Assembly (NCBI RefSeq): GCF_008728515.1
Contig: NC_044978.1
Span: 8,748,452-8,812,451, forward strand
From: Papio anubis
Taxonomy: Eukaryota > Chordata > Mammalia > Primates > Cercopithecidae
Reading direction: 5' to 3'
DNA: 64,000 nt
Under the pieces are notes generated by a model that ran no database searches, was not told the origin of the DNA, and saw only the letters and a program-made list of their open reading frames with translations. Shown piece by piece: positions 33,355-43,925 of this stretch. Each line of letters begins with the position of its first letter. Position 1 is the stretch's first letter. The position numbers and the translations under genes were made by a program.

Positions 33355-33862
33355 GGTGAGGCAGAAGTTAGGATAAAATATCCTAAATGCTTTCACGTAT
33401 ATGTCTGTTTCTTAACTCCATTTTCAGTTGTCTTAATATCTCTAATTGTATAATAAAGAGATACTGTAAAAATGAAATCTTTACTGTCTTTATGGTTAAA
33501 GCTCAATATAAAAGAAAAGTTAAGAAGCAAGAAAGTCTTAATAACAAATATATTTGCTTGCATTTGTCACAGGTTGGGTTTCCCAGGGAACAGACTCTGA
33601 GATAATGAAATTTACATGCAGAGTCCTCTTGAAAGCAACACTTGTGAGGAATAAGGGAGCAGAATTGGACAGAGGGAGGAATGAGCCTTAATAGTGTAGT
33701 AAGAGAGTTTCTGTTGATTTGACAGAGAGCTCTGGCCCTGGGATGGCCCTTTGGAGATGTCCCAACTTGAGGCAAGACAGGGAGCTTGAGACTCCTAAAG
33801 ATGCCAGTTTTTGAGTGTAGTCTGCCCCTGCAGAGGGGCGTGGCCTTCGGGGATGTGGCTTC
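33355..33862. other. Unassigned DNA, perhaps old repeat
   Basis: 'gggtttcccagggaacagac' and 'gaaatttacatgcagagt' near 33575 resemble a repeat seen often in mammalian DNA, but I cannot name it. No gene recognised. Confidence 0.3.
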
Positions 33863-34312
33863 TGTTATGGGTAAATTAGGTCTCCCCAAAAGACATGTTG
33901 ATTCCCTAACTACCCATATTTGTGAACTTAATCTCATTTGAAAATGGGGTCTTACAGTTGTAATCAAGTTAAGATGAGATCTTACTAGATTAGAGTGCGC
34001 CCTAATCCAACGACTGATATCCTTATAAAATGGGGAAATTTGGACACCTACACACAGGAAGAATGCCAAGCGAAGACAGAGACAGAGATTGGAGTGATGC
34101 ATCTACAAGTCAAAGGATGCCAAGGATTGCTGGCAACCACCAGAAGCTAGGAAGAGGCAAGGAAGCATCCTACCCTAGAGCCCTCAAAGAGCCTGGCCCT
34201 GCCAACACTTCGATTTTGGACTTCCAGCCTCCAGAATGTGAGACATACATTTCTGGTGTTTTAAGCCACCTAGTTTGTGGCATTTGCTAGGCCAATGCCA
34301 GGAAATTAATAT
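33863..34312 (+). mobile_element. MLT1-class MaLR solo LTR
   Basis: It starts TGTTATGGGTAAATTAGG and contains 'gtaatcaagttaagatgaga', 'ccttataaaatggggaaatt', 'gattgctggcaaccaccaga' and 'ttggacttccagcctccaga', ending near 'ggaaattaatat'. This is the full motif order of an MLT1 LTR. The longest open frame in the window (33503-34102, minus, 199 codons) runs antisense through it and has no domain. Confidence 0.85.
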
Positions 34313-34440
34313 GCTCATTTTGTCTAGCAGCAATTCTTGGAAGATCTCATCTAAGACAGCCTTGACAAAAGAGCAGCTGGGGACATGAGTGCCACCATCT
34401 GTAAGTGGAATGAGGGGATGCCCTGCAATATCCTCTATAG

Positions 34441-35302
34441 CAGTGATTCTCTACATTTTGGCATTCAGATCCAGCCTCTTAACAGTCTTAAAAATTATTG
34501 AAGACACCAATCACTTTTGTTCATGTACTTATAATTTTTAAACATAAGAAAAATTATTTTGAATGTGTTTTATTAGGTAGTAAAATATTAAAATTTGTAA
34601 TAATAAGTTTTAGAAAAAATTTAACTTGGAAATGTGTTTAAAAACAACTTTGAAATATTATAGCAAACTAAGACAGCAAAGTATATTTACTTGTATTTTC
34701 ATGTATTTATAAGGAAAACGTCAGTGTTTCAAATATAAAGTTTTGTTAGAGATATGGGTTGTAAAACTATGGCCTGTGGCCAAATCTGGCCTGCTAGAAA
34801 TGCCCACAAGCTAAGAATGGTGTTTATGTTTTTATATGGTTGAAAAAAATTTAAAAAAAATAATATTTCATGGTACATACAAACTATATGACACGAATTT
34901 CAGTGTCTATTAATAAAGGATAATTTGAGCATAGCCACACTCATTTGTTTACATATTGTCTGTGGTTCCTTTCTGGCTATAATGGCTTAGTTGAATAGTT
35001 GTGATAAACTATATGGCCTAAAAAGCCAAATATTTGCCATCTGCCCTTTAACAGAAAAAGTTTCCCAATCATTGTGGTAGACATAAGTAAGGTTGTAGCA
35101 AGTAAGCATACAATATAAGTACTGAGAACAAATGAAATTAATCTTTGGAAAATGTACATATTTCTATATAGCACCTTAGAACATTCTAGAACAGAGAATC
35201 CTCAAACACATGTCATTGATCATCAGAGTGCTATTATGACACATTATGAATCCTTTGGGATTCATTCCCAAGGCTTTCTAGTTAGCGCTTTGAGAACCAC
35301 TA
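34441..35302. mobile_element. hAT-Charlie-like DNA transposon (outer element of a nest)
   Basis: The left end CAGTGATTCTCTA and the right end read on the opposite strand (TAGTGGTTCTCAA) are matching terminal inverted repeats of the hAT-Charlie type, agreeing at about 10 of 13 positions. The flanks CTCTATAG (34433-34440) and CTCCACAG (35303-35310) match at 6 of 8 positions, both differences being transitions, which is what an ancient 8-bp hAT target duplication should look like. Inside, 'aaaaattattgaagacacc' is a word known from such elements. No transposase frame is present. Confidence 0.65.
34753..35074. mobile_element. Second hAT-like element (MER1/Charlie type) nested inside the first
   Basis: The text 'aaaactatggcctgtggcc', 'catagccacactcatttgtt', 'ttgaatagttgtgataaact' and 'ctttaacagaaaaagtttcc' is a well-known non-autonomous hAT repeat. 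Its left end (to 34767) and the reverse complement of its right end are degraded copies of one inverted repeat. Flanks GTTAGAGA (34745-34752) and GGTAGACA (35076-35083) match at 6 of 8. Non-coding. Confidence 0.65.
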
Positions 35303-35310
35303 CTCCACAG

Positions 35311-38300
35311 TATACATATTGATTTTACCTGAAATATTCAGAATAGTGAAGGAAATTGCCTCATAATGCAGAATAGGATGAGGAGCATGATCTTTGTACT
35401 TTATGTTTTGATCTGTGAGTGTCTGAGTCTTATACTTATTTCCTGTTCAGGTCTGAGAGGAGAACAAACGCAGCCTTACCGTTTTTGAAGGACTCAATCT
35501 TTTTTTTAGACATTGAGTTTATTTTTATAACATTTCTAAAACTACTGGTACTTCATAAAGTGAGGACATGAACATATATAAGGGGATTTCTCTCTATATA
35601 TAATGTCTGTGTGTGTGTGTGCATAATTAGTATTTGATCATCATAACTGAAGATGTTCTAACATGAGAGAATTTTTCACTCTTGGGTAACTATAAGTCAG
35701 GATTTATATTTCAGTATACATTTAGAGCTGGAATAAATTTTGTATAGGATTGAGTGGGATAAATGGGAAGGTTAGAATGTAAAAATACAAACCTTTGGTT
35801 CTTTTACAAGCTTGACGTGTAAAATGCTATTTATGTTAGTTCTGTGTCCTCTCAAAATGGCCTTGATTAATAAGAAGGTAATTTGAGGCTAAGGTCTTTG
35901 CCTTTGAACTAAGGAGGTAACCAAAAACCATTATTAGACTTTTACTTTAGCACAGATAAGAAGAACAGAAAGAAACTGTAGATCCTTGGATCAAAACAAT
36001 GAGAAGGCAGAAGTCTAGAGATCCATATGACAAGATCTACAATCTGAAACATGTCCCAGAAGCATAGAGAGACCTATGAAAGACATAAGTCATTTAGAGT
36101 ATGATTACATGGCAAAGGTGAATAAAAAGCTGCCCTTTTTACTAGCGTGTCTCAGCAAATAATCCAATCTCAGACGCCAAAGACTGGAATGCATCAACTC
36201 TGTGCATTGACATTTCCTAGAGCAACAGATTTTCCCCAAGCCTACTCCCTTGCAGGTGGCTCCCAGCGTACGCCATCATTCCATGATGTGCATCGCCCAT
36301 GTATCCTCACCTAAGAGCATTCATGCTCAATATTTCTATTTGCATGCTCAATGTTTCCATTTCAAATTTACTTCTACTCTTACTCATCGGTTCACAAAAG
36401 TAAAAAGAAACATTGAGAATGAATTTAGAAACTTAAGTTTTTTTTTCATGTGGGTGGAGTTGGGGGATAAAAAACAAATTCTAAACAAGTGATGTTCTTA
36501 TGTTTTGAATTTCAATTCGTGGTACCTGATCTGGCAAATATACCGTCTTCCTAACTTACCTAGCAGAACACAGACAGGCTTAAAAAATATGTGCATAGCA
36601 TTCAGAAGACATGTGATATTAAAATACCGCTACAATAATTTTGTATGTCTGCTATATCTAATGAAAAATATTTCAAATTGATGGCTTACTCAAGATTTAA
36701 CTTGTACCTAAATATGTGAAAATGATGAATATTACATACCTTAAAGATTCATAGGCCAACAATAGGTCAGATCATTTCAAAACATTAAATAGAATTTTTC
36801 ATCCAATTCTACAAAAATCTCATCTTTTTAAATACATAAGCCTAGATATACACAGTACTTTTAAAGCCAGGCTAACTTTTTGAAAACCTAATCTGTGAAA
36901 TCTCTATAAATTCAAATAATCTTTTCGCTCCTAAAAAGAACAAAATGAAAATTACATTTTGTCTTCACTTAATGTATAAATTGCTTCCGATCTTTTTGTG
37001 CCTGGGGCTTTATCAAATTGAAAGCTACAATATAAAATCTAGGAAGAAAAACATTTCTGAAACTAAGAATATATGTAACCAATTAACAGTAATAATGAGC
37101 CATGTTCAACATTTAAAATGATTTTCTTTTGATCAGATAGCTCATATTCTCCTCTGCCATTTCTGTTTAAATCATAGGAGTGGAAGTTTTACTTAAAGCA
37201 GATTAAAGGTACACATCTAGCAAAATTTAAAAGACAGATATATTTAATATTGCAAGTCAGTCTTGTAATTGCAGCATTACAGCCAGTCTCTGGCATTGTA
37301 TTAAACCTCAGTCACCGTTCCTCAGCTCCTAAAGCAGAGTTTAAATGCCCTGGTCCACATCAAATGCTTTAAAACTGTTTGTAAAAATCAGCTGACAGAC
37401 ATAGCGTTTTGTGTGTTTACAGATTATGATACCTTGACAAGTTCAGGATCTGTTACATAAGCCACAATTCTAACACAAAGGAAAAATAGACCTATATGAC
37501 TCTAACTCAAAGAAAATATGAGATATTATCCAGTTTGCTTTTTATAATATATATCCTCTTATGTTTATTACAATCCGAGTCAACCACCAAATTCAATATG
37601 GATGTTTTTTTCCACCAGGCAGGCTGAGTACTTTGGACAATGCTGAGCCACTAAGCGTGGTTCTCACGTATCTCACAGAGATGTGAAGCCACTGCTGCTG
37701 CTCTTTCTACACCTTTAAAGAAGCACTCAGCAAGCACCCTTAGAAACCATCTAACTCTATGGCTTTAGGCGACGGGATCAGAAAATCCCGCAACTCATGA
37801 CGAATGAGAATAGTTTTGGTATATGAAATCAAGAAAAAAAGGAGATTTGTATTTTATATAACCATAAGATAATACCGAAAATGACAATAGGATAAGGTAA
37901 CCACAAATAAGGCCATTTTGAATAAATATTTGGAACGGCAGAGGAAAAGGTCATTTTAAGTCTTGTTGCCATATTAAACAAAAGCAATGTCCATATGCTT
38001 TATACAAAATGATTCTATGTTTTATCAAAGTGAAACTCGGAACATCAAGCCCCAGAATTAATCAAAGTGGCTACAAAGCATTTGAACAGACGCGGAACTC
38101 TGACAAAGATGAATAGTGCAAGGAGGAGCTGCTTCCAAATTTAGCAGAAAAAAAACTACACAGTCACCTTAATGGAGAAAGAGGGTTATGTGCAGAAAAC
38201 TTGGTAAGGCTGCATACTCACAGCTTCCTTGAAAATTCTGCTAGCTGGAATCATGTCTGTCTTAGTCCTAGATTCCACATCACAACTGAAATTTTTATGG

Positions 38301-38338
38301 CACTAAAACTTCTAACAAGTACATTTTACAATAATGCG
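35311..38338. other. Unassigned AT-rich DNA; possible conserved element near 37100-37420
   Basis: Three kilobases with no recognised gene or mobile element apart from a short TG run at 35609-35622. The part at 37100-37420 is repeat-free and less biased, and is a candidate for conserved non-coding sequence. The 80-codon frame at 36250 has no domain. Confidence 0.3.
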
Positions 38339-38722
38339 TGTTACAAACTGAGCATACATGTCCTCCTAAGAGTCATATGTTTCTGTCCTAACCCAGCTAA
38401 CGTGGTTGTATTTGGAGTAAGGAAGTAATTAAGGTTCCGTGAGTTAATAAGGGTGGGGCCCGGATCAGACATGAATTGTGTAAGAGACACGACAGCATTT
38501 CTTCTCTTTCTGTCCCGTTCTGCAGGTGCACAAAGAAGTCACGTGAGCACACATTGAGAAGGCAAGCATTTGCACTCCAAAGAGAGAGCCCTCACCAGAC
38601 AAACACTCCTAGCATCTGGATCTTGAACTTCCAGTCGCTAGAACTGTGAGAAAATAAATTTCTGTTGTTGAAACCACCCAGTCCACAGTACTTTCTTACA
38701 GCAACATGAGAAAGTTAAGACT
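38339..38722 (+). mobile_element. MLT1-class MaLR solo LTR
   Basis: It starts TGTTACAAACTGAGCATAC and contains 'taataagggtggggcccgga', 'gagagccctcaccagacaaa', 'tggatcttgaacttccagtc' and 'aactgtgagaaaataaattt', ending 'gagaaagttaaga'. The motif order is that of a MaLR LTR. The frame at 38638-38910 (minus) overlaps its 3' end and is chance. Confidence 0.85.
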
Positions 38723-39460
38723 GCATACCATATGATGCCACCGCACCTACATACTTCATAGAATGGTACACAGAGATACTCACTAGTTATGTGGCCACAA
38801 AAGCAATAATAATCCCATAAGTGGAAGCTGAGGTGGAAACAGGATAATAAGGAATGAACTACATTGCCTGGGCAACAGAGAGCCCAGTGAAATGGAAGTG
38901 AAGGGATCATAAGAAGTTGTGCATCCTACTGAAGCTTACATCAGCACTGAGAACGCCAAAGAGACTCTGCCTTCCATTCCTGCCATTTCTGTCCGACTTC
39001 AGACCTTCATTATTATGTATAGCTTGTGCTTCATAGTTTAATCATAATTGTGTAATTAATAAGAGTAAATATGTATAAATACTATGAGCATTATATAAAT
39101 TATTTATTTTAATCAGCAATTAAGTCAACTTTTACTTAAAGTACATAGGACAGATTTTGTACTCCTCGAGTAGGTATCATATCTATTAATGAGTCAGCCA
39201 CTGCAAGTTTCCATCTACTCGGTTACTCAACATGGAGGGTCTGTAATGCTCAACATTTGCAGAAGCACTGGAGTTATTAATTTGTATAAGAAACACTTTC
39301 CTTCTGAAGAACTCCTAGTGTACACAGACACAAAAACAGATAAACCACAATAGAATGTGATGGCAGCACAATTTGTTATGGTGAGTACTATGAAAATGTG
39401 AGAATAAATGTTGTGAGTGGCTCGAAGGAGTTACACACCCTGTCTTCTAGAGTCTACTAG
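38723..39460. other. Unassigned DNA
   Basis: No gene or mobile element recognised. Confidence 0.4.
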
Positions 39461-39950
39461 AGTAAGGAGGGCTGCACAGAGAGGACACTTAAGTTCATTC
39501 ATGAAGAGTCGATAGAATCTGTCCACATGGAGAAGAGGCTGATGTAGAAGGATTCCAGGGAGGGAGAAGAACCGATGAAAAATTATGAAACTGTTAATGT
39601 CAATGGCAAATTTGTTGAATGCAGAGTGGTTTGGTCCGAATAGAGTTTAAGGGTCATGAAACAGACAGGCAAGAGATGAGTTGTCAAATGAGTATGGGGT
39701 CCTTGGGAAGAAGGGTAATTTACCAAGATAGGAGTTTGCATTTTTTAAGAGTGGATCATGCAGTTTTTGGTCAGGAAGTAACATGGCCAGATGTATTTTA
39801 GAACAATAACTGTAGCAGCAGTAGAGGGGGAAATGGTGCAAGGAAAGACTCGCATGGGGATCTCAATTAGGGAACTATTAAAAAGTCAAGAGAGTAAAGT
39901 TAAGATCCTGTATGACAGCAGTCAAGGAAGTATGGTATTCAAATACTAGA
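39461..39950 (-). repeat. Probable L2 LINE fragment
   Basis: 'tttttggtcaggaagtaaca', 'ttttagaacaataactgtag' and 'gaaagactcgcatggggat' fit the reverse complement of the L2 coding region. Ancient and broken. Confidence 0.45.
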
Positions 39951-40340
39951 AACAATCACAATCACCCTTTGCACTCCAAAGAGAGAACAGTGTAGCATCG
40001 ATTCAGAATCTCAGGCAGTGACACAGTCAACAAGAATGTGGTTTGAAATATTTTTATTCATTAGATCTAGTTTTACTAAGAAGAATAAAACATGAGACAA
40101 AATCAAAATTTTAATTAACATTTTAAAAATAATTTTATAGATGCCTTCTTGATAGAAGAAAGCTTTGGGAAACAGTTTATGGAACATATTCATAAAAAAA
40201 TAATTTTCTCAAAATTCTTTCATGATTTTAAGCTTAAAACCAAAGTTATAAACACAGAGAAAAAGATGACCTGTCTACGAATGTCTTAAAAAGTATCTCC
40301 TAAGGAAAACACTTGGTTCTTGCATAATGAAAAAGAAATA

Positions 40341-40344
<4 letters not shown>
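39951..40344. other. Unassigned AT-rich DNA
   Basis: No repeat or gene recognised. Confidence 0.4.
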
Positions 40345-40371
<27 letters not shown>

Positions 40372-40653
40372 GAGATGGAGTCTCACTCTGTCGCCCAGGC
40401 TGGAGTGCAATGGTATGATCTCTGCTCACTGCAGCCTCTGCCTTCTGGGTTCAAATGATTCTCCCGCCTCAGCCTCCCAAGTAGCTGGGACTACAGGCAC
40501 GTGCCACCACATCTGGCTAATTTTTGTATTTTTAGTAAAGACAGGGTTTCACCATGTTGGCCAGTCTGGTCTCGAATTCCTGACCTCAAGTGATCCCCCT
40601 GCCTTGGCCTCCCAAAGTGCTGGGATTACATGTGTGAGCCACCACACCCCGCC
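40345..40653 (-). mobile_element. AluS-type SINE, antisense
   Basis: Full-length Alu with a 27-base T run as its head (the complement of the A tail) and decayed CpGs ('ccacatctggct', 'accacacccc'). The 95-codon plus frame is Alu-derived. No certain target duplication. Confidence 0.95.
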
Positions 40654-41514
40654 ATAAGTAACATTTTTATAGAAGAGATGAGCTGCTTCTGTTTGATTTC
40701 TGTACTTTTCTATACAACATGCATTTCAAATGGGTACCACACTGAGGGCTGAAAAAAAAAACCTTATGGACTAATTGATGGTGATTTTAGAATATGTGTA
40801 AACTTTATAACTTATGGCTTGAACACCATAAAATTGGGCCAACCATGATCATCTTTTTCAATTACACAGAAAGTATCTTAATATCTAAGTTCTTTTCATG
40901 GTGACTAATTTTAGCAACCCAAAATTATTAGCGATATTATTCTGAAAAATGTATCTCATAATTTTTACAGATCTGGATGTTTCACACTGAGACACACTGT
41001 AAATATCTATTAGAGAGAATCTTCAATAACTCCATGTGTATTTTAATAGGATGGGGAGCTGTGTTAAACTCATATTGCCTGTCTACAGTTGGGCAGACTG
41101 ATATATTTTTATTTGCTTATTTAATGTAAATCTATGCTCCCCTTAACTCTGCTCATACATGTGTGGCATCATTAGGCATATTCACTGAATAATCATTATT
41201 TTTGAACTGAGTTCGTAACTGGAATGAGAGCAATGACAGAATAAAAATAATCTTTGAACACCCAAAACTTGCAAATTGGCCTTTTATCAGAGGGCTGAAA
41301 ATAGAATTCTTTCATTTTTCAGGTGGTTAACGGGGTTAATTACGTCTTTTTTGCTTTTTGTTCTGTACCGTTAGTGATAGTTGACACATTAAGACAGAAT
41401 TATTATCTCAGCAGCATTAATTTTAGTTCCATAATAGTAATAGCTATGATTCATTCAGTGTCGGCTATTCATCAAGCACTTCATGGAGTATGTATAATTT
41501 ATAATTTTTTTTAA
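40654..41514. other. Unassigned AT-rich DNA
   Basis: No repeat or gene recognised. The 63-codon frame at 41323 is chance. Confidence 0.4.
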
Positions 41515-41672
41515 AAAACAACTCGGATGACAAGTCCTTAGCCCAAATTTTACAGCTGACCAAGCTAAAACACAGGAAGATTAAGGTTCAAGGTCACATA
41601 ATTAGAGCAAGAACCTGGATTCAAACCCATACCTGATCAATGCAAAGCCCATCATCATCTTTACACTCTGCC
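41515..41672 (-). repeat. MIR SINE
   Basis: Reverse complement of MIR: 'ttttacagctgaccaagcta', 'ggttcaaggtcacataatta', 'acctggattcaaacccata' and 'tgcaaagcccatcatcatc'. Confidence 0.75.
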
Positions 41673-42004
41673 AAGTGCTTCTCTAGAGTCCAAAGCTCCA
41701 GAGTAAGCAATCTAACATGCCTCCACAGACCCAGATGCTGTCCATGGGTCTGGAAAATCTTCCTGAAATACCTCATTTATTATATGTAACTCTCCCCATC
41801 AAAGAAAAGTTCCTCAGGAGGAACTTTTTAGCTTCTGTGACTTGTTGCATATCTAATCTTGTTTGTTTTCAAACAACATTTTTCATGCTTGTGGCTAAGT
41901 TATTATTGCCTCTGCACTCAGCATAGGTGAATAGGAAAAACACCACAGTAGATCTTGAAGGGCTTACAGGAAGTTCTAGTTTTTTCCATTCCTCCATCGC
42001 CTCA

Positions 42005-42115
42005 ATTTTTCAGATGACAAAATCGAAGCTCAGAGAGAAAATATTTATCCAAAGTGTTCAATCCATTAGTGGCAGAGCCAAGACTTAGACACGGAAGCTC
42101 CTCACTCATCATCCA
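42005..42115 (-). repeat. MIR SINE fragment
   Basis: Reverse complement of the MIR core: 'ttcagatgacaaaatcgaag', 'ctcagagagaaaat' and 'agtggcagagccaagactta'. Confidence 0.65.
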
Positions 42116-42169
42116 TTCCCCACCATCTTCCTAAGTGCATTTTTAAATATTAAGTTTCATACGCAAATA

Positions 42170-42300
42170 CCTAAACATTCAATAAGCATTCACTGAGTGC
42201 ACAGAATTTGCTGAGTTCTGTGCAAAGATCTGTAGAGGCTGAGATGGAGAAGGCAGAGTTCTGTCTTTAAGGAATTCAAATTTAGTGAGACACTTAAAAA
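42170..42300 (-). repeat. L2 LINE 3'-end fragment
   Basis: 'attcactgagtgcacagaat', 'ctgagttctgtgcaaagat' and 'tctttaaggaattcaaattt' follow the reverse complement of the L2 3' terminus. Confidence 0.6.
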
Positions 42301-42617
42301 AACAATCTGACAAATCATGGCATGTATATGACATTAACACATGTGGGAGAGTCACCAGAAGCTTCATAGCAGATGTGAAAACAAAGCTGAATCCCAAAAA
42401 ACAAACAGCAGTTTGTCATGTGAAGCAGGAGAATCCACTCCAAGAAAAAAATGAGCATAGAAGATGGTGTGGTTGTTTGAAAGCAATGACAGTAACCAGG
42501 CCCTTGGTAGACATGGGCTGGTACTGGAGTGTTAGTATTATATTCAGAACATGGTTGAAGGAGAACTCCTTCGAGTAAGATGGACACTGAATTCACTATG
42601 AAGAAAGTAAATAAATC

Positions 42618-42906
42618 GGTGTCTCACGCCTGTAATCCCAGCACTTTAGGAGGCCGAGGCGGGCAGATCACAAGGTCAGGAGTTTGAGACTAGCCTGGCC
42701 AATATGTTGAAACCCCGTCTCTACTAAAAATATAAAAATTAGCTGGACATGGTGGTGGGTGCCCATAATCCCAGCTACTTGGGAGGCTGAGGCAGGAGAA
42801 TCACTTGAACCCAGGAGGCGGAGGTTGCAGTGAGCCAAGATCGCACCACTGCACTCCAGCCTGGTGACAGAACAAGACTCTGTCTCAAAAATAAATTAAA
42901 TTAAAC
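42618..42906 (+). mobile_element. Alu SINE, sense, short of its first ~10 bases
   Basis: It begins 'ggtgtctcacgcctg', missing the usual first bases, and ends in an A-rich tail with AATTAAATTAAAC. It is flanked by AAATAAATC at 42609-42617 and 42907-42915. AluS-type by its decayed CpGs. Confidence 0.93.
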
Positions 42907-43199
42907 AAATAAATCAAGAAATAAGAGGAAATGAACATGTCAGGAGGAAATAGGAAGTGTGAGCATGCAGTTGAACAAATTATTTCTTTGAGACTGTTCC
43001 AGAAAGGCATGGTTATAAATGTTAGAAAAACAAAAAGTGGTCTATTGTACTATAGTCAAGTTTTCAAATATATAGGTCATTCCTAATTAAACTATATAGA
43101 CATACAAAATGGGTTTATGATAGCAAAAGTATCAGATTGCATTTTTTCTAATGTGAATAGAAATTTAAAAAAATCAAAAAAAATTAAGAATATTTTTAT

Positions 43200-43487
43200 G
43201 GTTGGGCGTGGTGGCTCACGTTTGTAATCCCAATACCTTGGGAGGCCGAGAGAGGTGGATCACTTGAGCTCAGGAGTTTGAGAAGTGCTTGGGAAACATG
43301 GTGAGACCCTACCTCTACAAAAATTACAAAACTTAGCCAGGTGTGACAGTGCATGCCTTCAGTCCCAGGTACTTGAGAGGCTGAGGCAGGAGGATCACTT
43401 AAGTCCAGGAGGTCAAGGCTGCATTGAGCTGTGATTGCACCACTGCACTCCAGCCTGGGTGACACAATGAGATACTGTCTCAAATAT
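43200..43487 (+). mobile_element. Old Alu (AluJ-type) SINE, sense
   Basis: It begins GGTTGGGCGTGGTGGCTCA and carries AluJ-like states ('gatcacttgagctcaggagt', 'aagtccaggaggtcaaggct', 'attgagctgtgattgcacc'). The usual A tail has been replaced by a TC/TG repeat that starts at 43490. It lies ~300 bases from another Alu in the same orientation. Confidence 0.93.
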
Positions 43488-43489
43488 CT

Positions 43490-43490
43490 T

Positions 43491-43553
<63 letters not shown>
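43490..43553. repeat. Compound (TC)n(TG)n microsatellite
   Basis: About 12 TC units followed by about 20 TG units at the tail of the preceding Alu. It probably grew from the Alu tail and is likely to vary in length. Confidence 0.97.
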
Positions 43554-43555
<2 letters not shown>

Positions 43556-43764
43556 TCTAAATAGTTTTAGGTTAATAATATTCTTGTCACTTGTCAGAAA
43601 TAAGAGGAGACTAGAATCTACTTGGGTGAGGTCTGATTTATTTACGTGTGTATACAGATAAGTAGAGATAGAGAAGCAATTACATTCTCTTCTCTCAACA
43701 ATTGTACAATGTATTGGAAAGACAAGTGTAAGACAACTAATTAAAGTATGATAAGACGGTCAAT

Positions 43765-43925
43765 ATAATTGAAGATTTCTGAACAGAAGAATGGCAATAA
43801 AATGGTGTCTTAATAAGTTCAGTCTAGCAAGTATAGAATGGACTGAGCAATGAGGGATCACATCTGGAAATGAGGGAGTCACTTAGAAGGCTATTGCAAT
43901 AATCTAGATAAGACCATCAGAACCC
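43765..43925 (-). repeat. L2 LINE fragment
   Basis: 'gaatggactgagcaatgagg' and 'aaggctattgcaataatcta' follow the reverse complement of the L2 coding region. Confidence 0.5.

Noticed and set aside
33503..34102. 199-codon open frame on the minus strand, the longest in the window
   Set aside because: It runs antisense through an MLT1-type LTR and into unassigned DNA, with no domain, splice context or promoter; a chance frame.
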